A DNA stretch of 64,000 nt from Carnobacterium divergens DSM 20623 (lineage in GTDB: Bacteria > Bacillota > Bacilli > Lactobacillales > Carnobacteriaceae), in the NCBI RefSeq assembly GCF_000744255.1, contig NZ_JQLO01000001.1:682001-746000 (forward strand), given 5' to 3'. The notes under the pieces are model-generated. The model was not told the DNA's origin. It made no database searches and was given only the letters and a program-made list of their open reading frames with translations. The position numbers were made by a program, and so were the translations under genes. This document shows positions 44,419 through 54,027 of this stretch, in pieces (the stretch's first letter is position 1; each line of letters starts with the position of its first letter).

Positions 44419-46149
44419 TTGAAATTAATGTGGCGTTACACGATGAAATATAAGGGATTGGTATTTTTAAATTTTTTAAGCGTGTTTGGCTTTATTTTAA
44501 TCGAGTTAGGACTGCCGACGTTATTGGCAAAAATGATTGATAATGGAATCGCCGTGAATGATTTCGGTGAGGTTAAGTATTATGGCATGATTATGATTGC
44601 AATTTGTTTGATTGGTTTAGTCGCACTGATGTTTCTAGCTTATTGTGGAAGTAAGATCACAACAAGTATTGTGCGAGATATCCGTGACGATATTTTTGAA
44701 AAAACGCAATCGTTTTCGCATCGTGAATATGACCAATTTGGTGTGTCTTCGTTGGTAACTAGAACAACAAATGATGCATTTCAAGTGATGCAATTTATGC
44801 AAATGATCTTAAGAATGGGAATGATGACACCATTAATGTTCATTTCGAGCTTTATCATGATTGTACGAACTAGTCCTTCGTTGTCATGGGTTGTTTTTGC
44901 AGCCATTCCATTTTTATTGATTGGGGTTCTATTAATAGGAAAGAAATCAGAACCACTTTCTGAAAGTCAGCAATCCAATTTGGATGCCATTAACTTGAAT
45001 TTACGTGAAAATTTAACAGGTCTACGAGTGATTCGAGCCTTTGTAAATGAAAAATTTCAAGAAAAACGTTTTAAAGTAGTTAACGATGCATATGCAACTG
45101 TTTCAAAAAAGCTCTTTAAATTAATGGCCTATGCGCAACCTGGATTTTCGGTTGTCTTTAACATTATTTTTGCCGTTGTTATTTGGTTAGGTGTAGGACA
45201 AATCAATACAGGTGATTTACAAGTTGGAAATTTAATAGCATTTATTGAATACATTTTCCACGCGTTATTCTCATTTATGCTATTTGCAAATGTCTTTATG
45301 ATGTATCCAAGAGCAGCAGTTTCTGCTCACCGTATCGAAGAAGTATTGGCAACGGAGCCAGTTATTACAGAAAATGAAAATGGCATTACAGAAACAAAAA
45401 CACATGGGTATTTAACTTTTGAAAATGTGACGTTTGCTTATCCTGGAAATACAGAAACACCGATTATTCGGGATGTTAGTTTTTCTTCAAAACCAGGTGA
45501 AACAATCGCCTTTATCGGAAGCACAGGAAGTGGGAAGTCAACCTTAATTCAATTGATTCCCCGTTTCTATGACGTAACGAAAGGTCGTATTTTATTAGAT
45601 GGCGTGGATGTACGAGATTACAAGTTAAGTGCTTTACGCAAGAAAATTGGCTATATTCCACAAAAAGCCTTGCTATTTACAGGAACGATTGCTGAAAATA
45701 TGCGCTATGGAAAATGGAATGCGACAACTGGAGAATTAGAAGAAGCGTCTGATATTGCTCAAGCAAAAGAGTTTATCTCATTAAAACCAGCTCAATACGA
45801 TGAACTTTTAGCAGAAGGTGGAAGCAATATGTCTGGTGGTCAAAAGCAACGTTTGTCCATTGCACGGGCAATTGTTAAAAAACCAGATGTTTATATTTTT
45901 GATGATAGTTTTTCTGCGTTAGATTATCAAACAGATGCAAAATTGCGAGCGCGTTTAAAATCTGAAACAAAAGAAGCAACTGTACTAATTGTAGCACAAC
46001 GTGTGGGAACGATTATGCACGCAGATAAAATTCTCGTCTTAAATGAAGGGGAAGTTATCGGCATGGGTACCCACAAAGAGTTATTAAAAACATGTGACGT
46101 TTATTATGATATCGCCGCTTCACAATTATCGAAGGAGGAGTTAGCATGA
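44419..46149 (+). CDS. Heterodimeric ABC exporter subunit with degenerate Walker B
   Basis: This 576-residue type-IV (ABCB-like) half-exporter has six transmembrane helices (about residues 15-310) and a nucleotide-binding domain from about 335. It has Walker A GSTGSGKST and signature MSGGQKQRLS. The Walker B is YIFDDSFSALD: Asp replaces the catalytic Glu. This is the hallmark of the inactive-site subunit in heterodimeric exporters such as LmrCD or BmrCD, and the next gene supplies the canonical Walker B. The start is the TTG at 44419 with AAGGAG eight bases before it; an upstream in-frame TTG at 44347 lacks a site. The export substrate is unknown; multidrug export is typical. Confidence 0.9.
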   Translation: MKLMWRYTMKYKGLVFLNFLSVFGFILIELGLPTLLAKMIDNGIAVNDFGEVKYYGMIMIAICLIGLVALMFLAYCGSKITTSIVRDIRDDIFEKTQSFSHREYDQFGVSSLVTRTTNDAFQVMQFMQMILRMGMMTPLMFISSFIMIVRTSPSLSWVVFAAIPFLLIGVLLIGKKSEPLSESQQSNLDAINLNLRENLTGLRVIRAFVNEKFQEKRFKVVNDAYATVSKKLFKLMAYAQPGFSVVFNIIFAVVIWLGVGQINTGDLQVGNLIAFIEYIFHALFSFMLFANVFMMYPRAAVSAHRIEEVLATEPVITENENGITETKTHGYLTFENVTFAYPGNTETPIIRDVSFSSKPGETIAFIGSTGSGKSTLIQLIPRFYDVTKGRILLDGVDVRDYKLSALRKKIGYIPQKALLFTGTIAENMRYGKWNATTGELEEASDIAQAKEFISLKPAQYDELLAEGGSNMSGGQKQRLSIARAIVKKPDVYIFDDSFSALDYQTDAKLRARLKSETKEATVLIVAQRVGTIMHADKILVLNEGEVIGMGTHKELLKTCDVYYDIAASQLSKEELA

Positions 46150-47924
46150 GAGAATCCATTCAATCAATTAAACGCTTAAGTGCTTATGTAAAACCCTATA
46201 AAATTGGTTTTATTTCAGCTATCCTTCTTACGATTATTTGTATGATGGCCAATGCTTTACAGCCTTTTATTATGGGGCTGATTATTACGGAAGTAGGAAA
46301 CAATATCAAAGATATCGCAAATCATGTACCAGCAGCAGCGGTTAACTTCCCCTATGTTCAAAAAGTGATTTTATACATGTTGGGGGCCGCAGCGATTTAT
46401 CAAATTACAATGTTGTCAGCGAGTTTCATTATGACGAATGTTGTTCAACATACGATGCGTGATTTAAGAAGTGATATTGACAATAAAATCAATCGCTTGC
46501 CAGTTTCTTATTTTGATAAAAATCAACAAGGGAATATTTTAAGTCGAGTGACGAATGATGTGGATGCGATTAGTAATGCAATGCAGCAAAGCTTGATTCA
46601 AATTGTGAATTCAGTGATGGGAATCGTATTTGCAGTTGGAATGATGTTATATATTTCTATTCCATTAGCGATTATTATCTTGTTGATTATTCCGACTTCG
46701 ATTTTTATTTCAAAAGCAGTTGTCAAAAAATCACAACCTTATTTTAAAGGCCAACAAAAAGCGTTAGGTGAACTAAATGGTTTTGTTCAAGAAAGTTATA
46801 GCGGTTTTTCGGTCATTAAATTATATGGTAAAGAAGCGGATACGTTATCCAATTTTAAAGAAATTAACCATAAATTAGCGGGGTTTGGTTTTAAAGCAGC
46901 CTTTGTTTCAGGTTTAATGATGCCATTAGTCGGTTTAGCTTCAAATTTAGCTTATGTTGGAATTGCCGTTTTTGGTGGTTATTCTGTTATTCAAGGAATG
47001 CTAACTTTAGGGAATTTACAAGCATTCACTCAATATATTTGGCAAATCAATCAACCCATTTCACAAATCACACAGTTGTCTGGTGTCTTACAAAGTGCAG
47101 CCGCCGCAACCGGTCGAGTTTTTGAAATTTTAGATGAGCCAGAAGAAAAACCAGATTTAGTTCAATACCCTTTACCTGAAAAAGTTCGGGGGGATGTGAC
47201 TTTTGAACATGTTGGATTTGGTTATGATAAAAAAAATCCATTGATTACAGATTTAAATGTGGAAGTAAAAAGCGGTCAAACAGTTGCAATTGTTGGTCCA
47301 ACTGGGGCAGGGAAAACAACCTTGATTAATTTACTAATGCGTTTTTACGATGTGGATCATGGCGCTATAAAAATTGATGGCATCGACACAAAAGAGATGT
47401 CACGAGCGGATGTTCGATCTCAATTTGGTATGGTGTTGCAAGATGCTTGGTTGTATAATGCGAGTATTTCAGATAATATTCGGTTTGGTAAGCTTGATGC
47501 GACTGAGTATGAAGTGGTGGATGCAGCTAAAACAGCCAATGTGGATCATTTTATTCGTACGTTACCGGATGGATATGATATGGTGTTAAACCAAGAAGCA
47601 TCCAATATTTCACTAGGACAAAAGCAATTGCTAACAATTGCACGAGCTATCATTTCTGATCCTAAAATTCTCATTTTAGATGAAGCGACGAGTTCTGTGG
47701 ATACACGTTTAGAAGCGTTGATACAAAAAGCGATGAAGCGCGTAATGGAAGGCAGAACAAGTTTTGTAATTGCCCACCGTTTATCAACTATTCGTGATGC
47801 TGATTTAATCCTTGTAATGAATCAAGGAGAGATTATCGAACAAGGAACTCATGAAAGCCTCTTAGCTGAGGGTGGTTTCTATGAAAAATTATACAATAGC
47901 CAATTCAGTGAAGAAGCAGAATAG
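46146..47924 (+). CDS. Heterodimeric ABC exporter subunit with canonical Walker B and degenerate signature
   Basis: This 592-residue partner of the preceding half-exporter overlaps it by four bases (ATGA). Six transmembrane helices occupy about residues 18-310, and the extracytoplasmic loop after helix 1 is longer than in the partner. The nucleotide-binding domain has Walker A GPTGAGKTT, canonical Walker B ILILDEATSSVD and H-loop VIAHRLST. Its signature is ISLGQKQLLT in place of LSGGQ. Together with the partner's changed Walker B this builds one degenerate and one active ATP site. Terminated by a hairpin. Substrate unknown. Confidence 0.9.
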   Translation: MRESIQSIKRLSAYVKPYKIGFISAILLTIICMMANALQPFIMGLIITEVGNNIKDIANHVPAAAVNFPYVQKVILYMLGAAAIYQITMLSASFIMTNVVQHTMRDLRSDIDNKINRLPVSYFDKNQQGNILSRVTNDVDAISNAMQQSLIQIVNSVMGIVFAVGMMLYISIPLAIIILLIIPTSIFISKAVVKKSQPYFKGQQKALGELNGFVQESYSGFSVIKLYGKEADTLSNFKEINHKLAGFGFKAAFVSGLMMPLVGLASNLAYVGIAVFGGYSVIQGMLTLGNLQAFTQYIWQINQPISQITQLSGVLQSAAAATGRVFEILDEPEEKPDLVQYPLPEKVRGDVTFEHVGFGYDKKNPLITDLNVEVKSGQTVAIVGPTGAGKTTLINLLMRFYDVDHGAIKIDGIDTKEMSRADVRSQFGMVLQDAWLYNASISDNIRFGKLDATEYEVVDAAKTANVDHFIRTLPDGYDMVLNQEASNISLGQKQLLTIARAIISDPKILILDEATSSVDTRLEALIQKAMKRVMEGRTSFVIAHRLSTIRDADLILVMNQGEIIEQGTHESLLAEGGFYEKLYNSQFSEEAE

Positions 47925-47925
47925 T

Positions 47926-47957
47926 AAAAAGGCAACCTTAACAGGTTGTCTTTTTTG
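47926..47957 (+). terminator. Intrinsic terminator of the ABC exporter operon
   Basis: AAAAAGGCAACCT pairs with AGGTTGTCTTTTT with one wobble around TAAC. T-rich tail follows. Confidence 0.85.
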
Positions 47958-48031
47958 TTTTAAACCACTTTAGTATTCTTTTTTTTATTCATGTAGTAAA
48001 CTGAATTGGCAAGGAAAGCGAGGAATAGAAA

Positions 48032-48211
48032 ATGGAAATGAGAGAATGGATTAAGCAAGAGTTACAAAAATTAGTAAAAGGTGACCAAGATCAGTTTATT
48101 GTAGATGCTACAATTGAATATATAAATGAATTAAATTCAGATAATGAGAGCTTACAAGTTGCTTTAGAAGGTGAGATTTGGAGTCCTAAAAAATGGAGCC
48201 ATCCTCGTTAA
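48032..48211 (+). CDS. 59-residue acidic protein, unannotated small ORF
   Basis: The ATG at 48032 is preceded by GAGGAA at about seven bases. The frame encodes 59 residues, ends in TAA at 48209-48211 and is followed three bases later by a strong terminator of its own, so this is very likely a real gene. The protein begins MEMREWIKQELQKLVKG, is acidic in the middle (INELNSDNES) and ends in a Trp-rich SPKKWSHPR. It has no membrane segment or signal. I do not recognise a family. Confidence 0.75.
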   Translation: MEMREWIKQELQKLVKGDQDQFIVDATIEYINELNSDNESLQVALEGEIWSPKKWSHPR

Positions 48212-48214
48212 GAA

Positions 48215-48256
48215 ACAAAAAAAGAAATTCAATTTCGTTGAATTTCTTTTTTTGTT
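48215..48256 (+). terminator. Intrinsic terminator of the 59-residue gene
   Basis: An almost perfect 18-bp stem ACAAAAAAAGAAATTCAA pairs with 48239-48256 around TTTCG. Confidence 0.9.
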
Positions 48257-48324
48257 TTGCACTTTGCTTCAATTATCGGTAAACTAAAAGGGGTAAAGAA
48301 GAGTTGAAAGTAGGAGAGAAGCAA

Positions 48325-49104
48325 ATGAACAAAAAAATGATTTTTTTTGATATTGATGGTACGTTGTTGAATGAGAATAAAGAAGTTTTAGCTAGTACGA
48401 GGGATGCTTTGAAAACGCTTAAAAATAATGGACATGAGCTTGCAATTGCGACAGGTAGAAATTTATTCTTAGCACAAAAAGTAATTGAAGAGTTGGATTT
48501 TAATAGTTATATTGTATGTAACGGAGCAGCTGGTTATTATCATCATGAATTAGTCTTTGAAAATTCGTTAGATCCAGGGGCATATGAAGAACTGTTACAA
48601 GTAGCCGATTTGCAAGGACATCAAATTGTCTATCAATCAGCTGACCTTTTAAGAAGTCGTGATGAAGTCAGTAAAAAATCGATTGAAGAAGCGATGAATA
48701 GCATAGATTTTGGCGTTCCAGACTATGACCGTGAATTCTATCAGTCAAATAAGTTGTACCAAAGTTTGATTTTTTATTCAGAATTAGAAAAAAAGCATTA
48801 TGAACAAGGGCAATTTCCTAAGTTTCGTTTTGTGCGTTGGCACGATGTGGGAGTAGATATTTTGCCTTATGATGGTTCTAAGGCGAATACAGCTTTAAAA
48901 ATTGCTGAAATGCAAGGCTTCTCAGTAGAAGATACGATTGCTTTTGGTGATGGTTTAAATGATTTGGAATTGTTAACGATGGTCGGAACAGGGGTTGCGA
49001 TGGGAAATGCTGTAGAACCAGTAAAATCACAAGCAACTTACGTAACCGATAATTGCAATGAAGATGGGATTGCAAAAGCGTTGACAAAGTTAGACTTAAT
49101 TTAA
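48325..49104 (+). CDS. HAD-superfamily phosphatase, Cof subfamily
   Basis: The start is the ATG at 48325 (259 residues) with TAGGAG upstream; a TTG at 48304 is less likely. The HAD motifs are complete: motif I FFDIDGTLLN (nucleophile Asp about residue 8), motif II IATGR, motif III Lys in YDGSKANTALK, and motif IV AFGDGLNDLELL. A C2B cap lies between motifs II and III. Cof-type enzymes dephosphorylate sugar phosphates, FMN, PLP or similar; the substrate is unknown. It is a single gene ended by a strong terminator. Confidence 0.9.
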   Translation: MNKKMIFFDIDGTLLNENKEVLASTRDALKTLKNNGHELAIATGRNLFLAQKVIEELDFNSYIVCNGAAGYYHHELVFENSLDPGAYEELLQVADLQGHQIVYQSADLLRSRDEVSKKSIEEAMNSIDFGVPDYDREFYQSNKLYQSLIFYSELEKKHYEQGQFPKFRFVRWHDVGVDILPYDGSKANTALKIAEMQGFSVEDTIAFGDGLNDLELLTMVGTGVAMGNAVEPVKSQATYVTDNCNEDGIAKALTKLDLI

Positions 49105-49114
49105 TGTGGCAATA

Positions 49115-49158
49115 AAAAACGACGATTTCCCTTTCACGGTAGAAATCGTCGTTTTTAT
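49115..49158. terminator. Bidirectional terminator between the HAD gene and the GT8 pair
   Basis: AAAAACGACGATTTC pairs perfectly with GAAATCGTCGTTTTT around a 12-base loop, between convergent genes. Confidence 0.92.
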
Positions 49159-49201
49159 TCTTTTTTAGTTGCGATAAGAACTAGATTGATATCCACGTTT
49201 A

Positions 49202-50077
49202 TTAGCCCTCCACATAGTCTTGGATCGTTATGGGTTCATAGTCAAAAGCTGTTTTACTACGATAGTGATGGTAATAAGAAGCGAATGGATGACGAGAAAT
49301 ACCCATCCAAGGTTTTTCATGCCCGCAAAAATGAATAATACTTGGACTTTTTCTGGCTTCGCGATACTGTAAGTGGCCTAGTAATGTCGGGTGAACTTTT
49401 TCCTTTAACATCATATAGGTTTGAGCATTCCATTTTGGATGAAGTGGCGTCCAACGATCATGCAAAATGGCATTTAAAGCATCTTGATCGTGAAATTTTA
49501 ATTTTTTAGGAAAATCATGGGCAAATTGTAACACTTTTTCTGAAATTTGTTCTTGACGCCATTTTTCTAAATCTAGGACCATTAAACCAGAGTTGAAATA
49601 GCGACTAGATTGAAATGGAATTCCCATAGTTTCAAGTCGATGATGAAACCCAGCATCTTCAACAGCCCCTAATAAATGTTCTTCTAAATCCATTCCCCAT
49701 AATTCTTCGATAGAATCCATTACCAACATATCACAGTCAAGGTAGATAATACGTTCCACGTCTGGATCTGTAATTAAATTGGGTATCGCAATACGATAGT
49801 ATGCTGTTTGAGGGATTCGGTTGCTTTCCACCATATTTTCAAAAAGGCTGGCGTCTACTGAAATATAAGAAATAACCGCTTTATTGTATGAACTAATGGT
49901 TCGATTTAAAAGAAGTTTCGAACGCAAACTAAGTCCATCGTCAATGATATAAAAATGAAAAGGAGCATTATTTTTATCTAATAAGGAACAAAGTAATGTT
50001 GCTAAGTGAGGAGCAAAATTTTCATTTGTTGAAGAAACAATTGAGATAGGTTTATCATGATTCGTTAATGTTGTCAT
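49202..50077 (-). CDS. GT8 family glycosyltransferase
   Basis: This 291-residue cytosolic glycosyltransferase of family GT8 has an N-terminal nucleotide-sugar fold (ISIVSSTNENFAPHLATLLCSLLDKN). The metal-binding D-x-D is in RIIYLDCDMLVMDSIEEL (about residues 89-106), followed by FNSGLMVLDLEKWRQ, KLKFHDQDALNAIL and the C-terminal IIHFCGHEKPWMG. All family motifs are present. GT8 members transfer glucose or galactose to lipopolysaccharide, wall polymers or glycogenin; the acceptor here is unknown. It is the second gene of a tandem pair with about 40 percent visual identity and overlaps the first by four bases. Confidence 0.88.
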   Translation of the reverse strand: MTTLTNHDKPISIVSSTNENFAPHLATLLCSLLDKNNAPFHFYIIDDGLSLRSKLLLNRTISSYNKAVISYISVDASLFENMVESNRIPQTAYYRIAIPNLITDPDVERIIYLDCDMLVMDSIEELWGMDLEEHLLGAVEDAGFHHRLETMGIPFQSSRYFNSGLMVLDLEKWRQEQISEKVLQFAHDFPKKLKFHDQDALNAILHDRWTPLHPKWNAQTYMMLKEKVHPTLLGHLQYREARKSPSIIHFCGHEKPWMGISRHPFASYYHHYRSKTAFDYEPITIQDYVEG

Positions 50078-50925
50078 AGTATTTCCTCCGTCTCTTTAGT
50101 TTGGTACATATTTTTTTTGAAAGGTCCTGCTTGAAGTTGTGCTAAATATGCTTGAGTGTATGGGTGACCTTGAAGGGTGTTCCAAGGTTTGTCGTGTCCA
50201 GTGAAGTGAATGATTGAAGGGAGTGTGATGGCTTCTTCATAAGTTTTTGCGTAATGCGCATCGGGGGCATTGTGTTTTCTGAAAATAAGAGAAGTTTGCA
50301 TGTTCCATTTTGGATGAAGGGGAAACCAATTTTCATAAAGAGTGGCATTTAGAGCATCTTGGTCATGATAGATGATTTTATCGGGGAAGTTAGTCAAATA
50401 GTCAATCGTCTTTTTTGTGATATGATTTTTGCGCCATTGTTGGAGCTGAATTAAGAGTGTACCGGAATTAAAATAATAATCGTTTGTTGTGATGCCTAGA
50501 CGAGCAGAAGCTTTAGCTTGTCCCGGATCAATCACAGCTCCGACGATAGCGTCTCCTAAATCAGTCTGAAATAGTTTTGAAATATCATCTAAAATCAGCA
50601 TGTCGGCATCCAAGTAAAGCACTTTTTCATAGTCTAAATCAACTAATAAATCAGGAATAGAGATTCGATAATAGGCAGTTTGAGTTATATGATCGCTTTC
50701 CAAAAAGTTTTGATAAAGAGCTTTGTTAACTGAAAGATACTGAATTTGACCAAGTGAACTTAAGTGTTCTTTACTTTGTTCCGAAATATAATCGTCAATG
50801 ATATAAAAAATAACAGAGTACTTATCAGGAAGATGGTTGAGTAATGACTGTATCATTACACCAAGGTAAGGAGCGTATTTTTCATCTGACGCGGAAACTA
50901 TTGGAATAACGGTAGTGTTAGTCAT
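50074..50925 (-). CDS. GT8 family glycosyltransferase (tandem paralogue)
   Basis: This 283-residue GT8 protein is the first gene of the pair. Motifs: VIPIVSASDEKYAPYLGVMIQSLLNHLP at the N-terminus, KVLYLDADMLILDDISKL (D-x-D, about residues 94-111), FNSGTLLIQLQQWRK, KIIYHDQDALNATL and IIHFTGHDKPWNT. The start ATG has GGAGGTG at eight bases. The close similarity to the next gene points to tandem duplication. No other polysaccharide gene is adjacent, so the pair is isolated from a typical wall-polymer cluster. Substrates unknown. Confidence 0.88.
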   Translation of the reverse strand: MTNTTVIPIVSASDEKYAPYLGVMIQSLLNHLPDKYSVIFYIIDDYISEQSKEHLSSLGQIQYLSVNKALYQNFLESDHITQTAYYRISIPDLLVDLDYEKVLYLDADMLILDDISKLFQTDLGDAIVGAVIDPGQAKASARLGITTNDYYFNSGTLLIQLQQWRKNHITKKTIDYLTNFPDKIIYHDQDALNATLYENWFPLHPKWNMQTSLIFRKHNAPDAHYAKTYEEAITLPSIIHFTGHDKPWNTLQGHPYTQAYLAQLQAGPFKKNMYQTKETEEIL

Positions 50926-51133
50926 TAGAATTCACCTCCATTTTTTTATTAAAATTAGATTAAAATTATTGGTATTTGTTTAATCATATTCTCTTTTAAT
51001 GGTGAAGTCAACTTATACAACTTTTTAATCAGGTGTTTTTATTCTAAAAGTTCTTTTATAGTAGAATAAAATCGAAACTTGAGCAAAGATAAAACTATAT
51101 AGAAGAACTTAACCGAAAGAAAATTATTTAAAT
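50926..51133. other. Intergenic region between the GT8 pair and def
   Basis: About 210 AT-rich bases that hold the minus-strand promoter for the GT8 pair. I cannot pick -35 and -10 elements with confidence and see no other structure. Confidence 0.4.
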
Positions 51134-51168
51134 AAAAAAAAGACAAAGCGATAAAAACGCTTTGTCTT
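51134..51168 (-). terminator. Intrinsic terminator of def
   Basis: On the minus strand AGACAAAGCG pairs perfectly with CGCTTTGTCT around an eight-base loop. A T8 run follows. Confidence 0.9.
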
Positions 51169-51173
51169 ACTTA

Positions 51174-51734
51174 TTAAGAAATTACCGTTACATCATTTTC
51201 AACTTTGAATGGTTCTTGTGAATTAATATGGTCGTAGAACATAATGCCATTGATGTGGTCAATCTCATGTTGCACAACAATTGCTGGATAGTTTTTTAAA
51301 CGAATTTTGTGAGAAGTTCCTTCAGGATCGAAGTAAGTCAGCGTAATTCGACTGTGACGCACGACATATCCAGGTACTTCGCGATCAACTGAAAGACAGC
51401 CTTCACCTTCTGCTAAGCAAGAACTTTGAACAGAATGGCTAATAATTTTAGGATTAATCATAATACTGCTAAGAATTGGCTCTGCATTTTGCTCATCACT
51501 AGGAATATGAACGGCGATAATCCTTTTTTTGATATCTAATTGTGGTGCCGCTAAACCAACGCCACCACGTAAATTGTATTTTTCAGCTAATTCAGGATCT
51601 TGGCTATTTTTTAAAAATTCAATCATTTCTTTGCATAAAATTTGTTCCTCATTGGAAAGAGGGAATCTTACTTCTTCAGCGATTTCTCGTAAAGTAGGGT
51701 TACCCTCCCTAATAATAGTATCCATTGTTATCAT
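51174..51734 (-). CDS. def: Peptide deformylase
   Basis: This metalloenzyme removes the formyl group from nascent peptides and is the target of actinonin. The 186-residue length fits the Gram-positive type 2 form, and all three motifs are present: [10 protein letters not shown] (G-x-G-L-A-A-P-Q), [12 protein letters not shown] (E-G-C-L-S with the Cys ligand) and [16 protein letters not shown] (H-E-x-x-D-H zinc/iron ligands). The ATG at 51734 has GGAG upstream at about nine bases; a second ATG three codons later is an alternative. It is monocistronic with a strong terminator. Confidence 0.96.
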   Translation of the reverse strand: MITMDTIIREGNPTLREIAEEVRFPLSNEEQILCKEMIEFLKNSQDPELAEKYNLRGGVGLAAPQLDIKKRIIAVHIPSDEQNAEPILSSIMINPKIISHSVQSSCLAEGEGCLSVDREVPGYVVRHSRITLTYFDPEGTSHKIRLKNYPAIVVQHEIDHINGIMFYDHINSQEPFKVENDVTVIS

Positions 51735-51962
51735 AAATCGTCACTCCTACTAATCTTGTTTAATTAAATTGCATCAATTATTTTCTTTCGTCTTATACAT
51801 TTTAACAGTATTGGCATTAAATTGCACGAACTTCAAGAACAATTTTAATGAAATTTAAAGAGCATAAGGCAGTATTTATATGTAAGCGAAATCATTTTTT
51901 TAAACAATATATTCCTTTTAAAAATGAGTTTTTTGTGAGATAATAATTAAAATTTAACGTGA

Positions 51963-53333
<1,371 letters not shown>

Positions 53334-53459
53334 AAAATAAATAGTTATTAACTAACTAAAGCTTTAAAAAAAGTTGTCACGATGAGTTTTATTCATTATT
53401 TTACGAGTATAAAATGGCTAATTAAAAAGTGAAATAATTTTTAAATATGGATAAAGGTC

Positions 53460-53488
53460 TTGACGAATCAATTTTTGAACACTATACT
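53460..53488 (+). promoter_or_regulatory. mgtA promoter upstream of the M-box
   Basis: TTGACG (53460-53465), a 17-base spacer and TATACT (53483-53488) place the start near 53495, just before the riboswitch. Confidence 0.85.
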
Positions 53489-53494
53489 AAGCAC

Positions 53495-53769
53495 GTAAAG
53501 AAAATTAAATACACGCTTCTGTTAGGTGAGGCTCCTATATGGAAATATGCTGCTGCCCAAAAACATCGAGAGATGCCAATGGGTCAACAAGTTTGATCGA
53601 ATTAAGGTCATTTTTAACGTAGCTGATGAATAATCTACGCCATATAGTGCTAAAGCTCGATGATGGAGAAAGTATAAGTGGTTTATTTTGGTGCGCTTAT
53701 CTTGTGATGTGATGGTTTAGATGAAACTTTCCAAGCACATACTCTGTTATTTGAGTATGTGCTTTTTTG
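53495..53769 (+). promoter_or_regulatory. M-box (Mg2+-sensing) riboswitch with expression-platform terminator
   Basis: The aptamer is recognisable from its conserved strings: GTTAGGTGAGGCTCCTATAT (53521-53540), ATGCTGCTGCCCAA, ATCGAGAGATGCCAATGGGT and CAACAAG, followed by the peripheral arms to about 53700. A strong terminator (AAGCACATACTC with GAGTATGTGCTT, then T6, 53733-53768) forms the off switch: high Mg2+ folds the aptamer and allows termination. The downstream gene is an Mg2+-importing P-type ATPase, so sense and target agree. Exact aptamer end and antiterminator are not resolved by eye. Confidence 0.93.
53733..53768 (+). terminator. M-box expression-platform terminator
   Basis: A 12-bp perfect stem (53733-53744 with 53753-53764) around an eight-base loop is followed by T. 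It ends about 100 bases before the small ORF at 53869. Confidence 0.9.
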
Positions 53770-53868
53770 TATGCATCTAGCAAAAACGGTTTTAATTTTC
53801 AATGGAAATCAGTTCAAGTAGATCTCTTGTTCTCTGGATTCCTAAACATTCAAAGCGAGGTGAGTATC

Positions 53869-53979
53869 ATGAAAAGTACGACTAAAGCAAGTGAAAATAG
53901 TGACCCTGGAAGTCAGAAGTCGAAGGAAAAGGTGAATAAACCTCCTAGTGATACTGACCATTTAACGAAGTTGGATTGA
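53869..53979 (+). CDS. 36-residue hydrophilic ORF between the M-box and mgtA
   Basis: The ATG at 53869 has GAGGTG at six bases, a good ribosome binding site. The frame encodes 36 residues rich in Ser, Thr, Lys and Asp, starts MKSTTKASENSD, and contains Pro-Pro near residue 24. It is not hydrophobic and carries no domain. It ends 48 bases before the mgtA start, and both lie downstream of the riboswitch terminator. It may be a leader peptide that tunes mgtA translation or a small MgtA-associated protein; neither is shown. Upstream extension to 53767 has no ribosome binding site. Confidence 0.55.
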   Translation: MKSTTKASENSDPGSQKSKEKVNKPPSDTDHLTKLD

Positions 53980-54027
53980 TTAGGAACTGTTCTTCTTTTC
54001 TTTTGACAAGAAATGGAGGCAAAGAAA

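Noticed and set aside
49150-49214. Short minus-strand frames beyond the GT8 stop (a GTG frame after GGAGGG, and a 16-codon frame that could be a frameshifted C-terminus)
   Set aside because: Each is under 17 codons. The GT8 protein already has all its motifs and a normal length, so neither a frameshift nor a separate peptide is needed.
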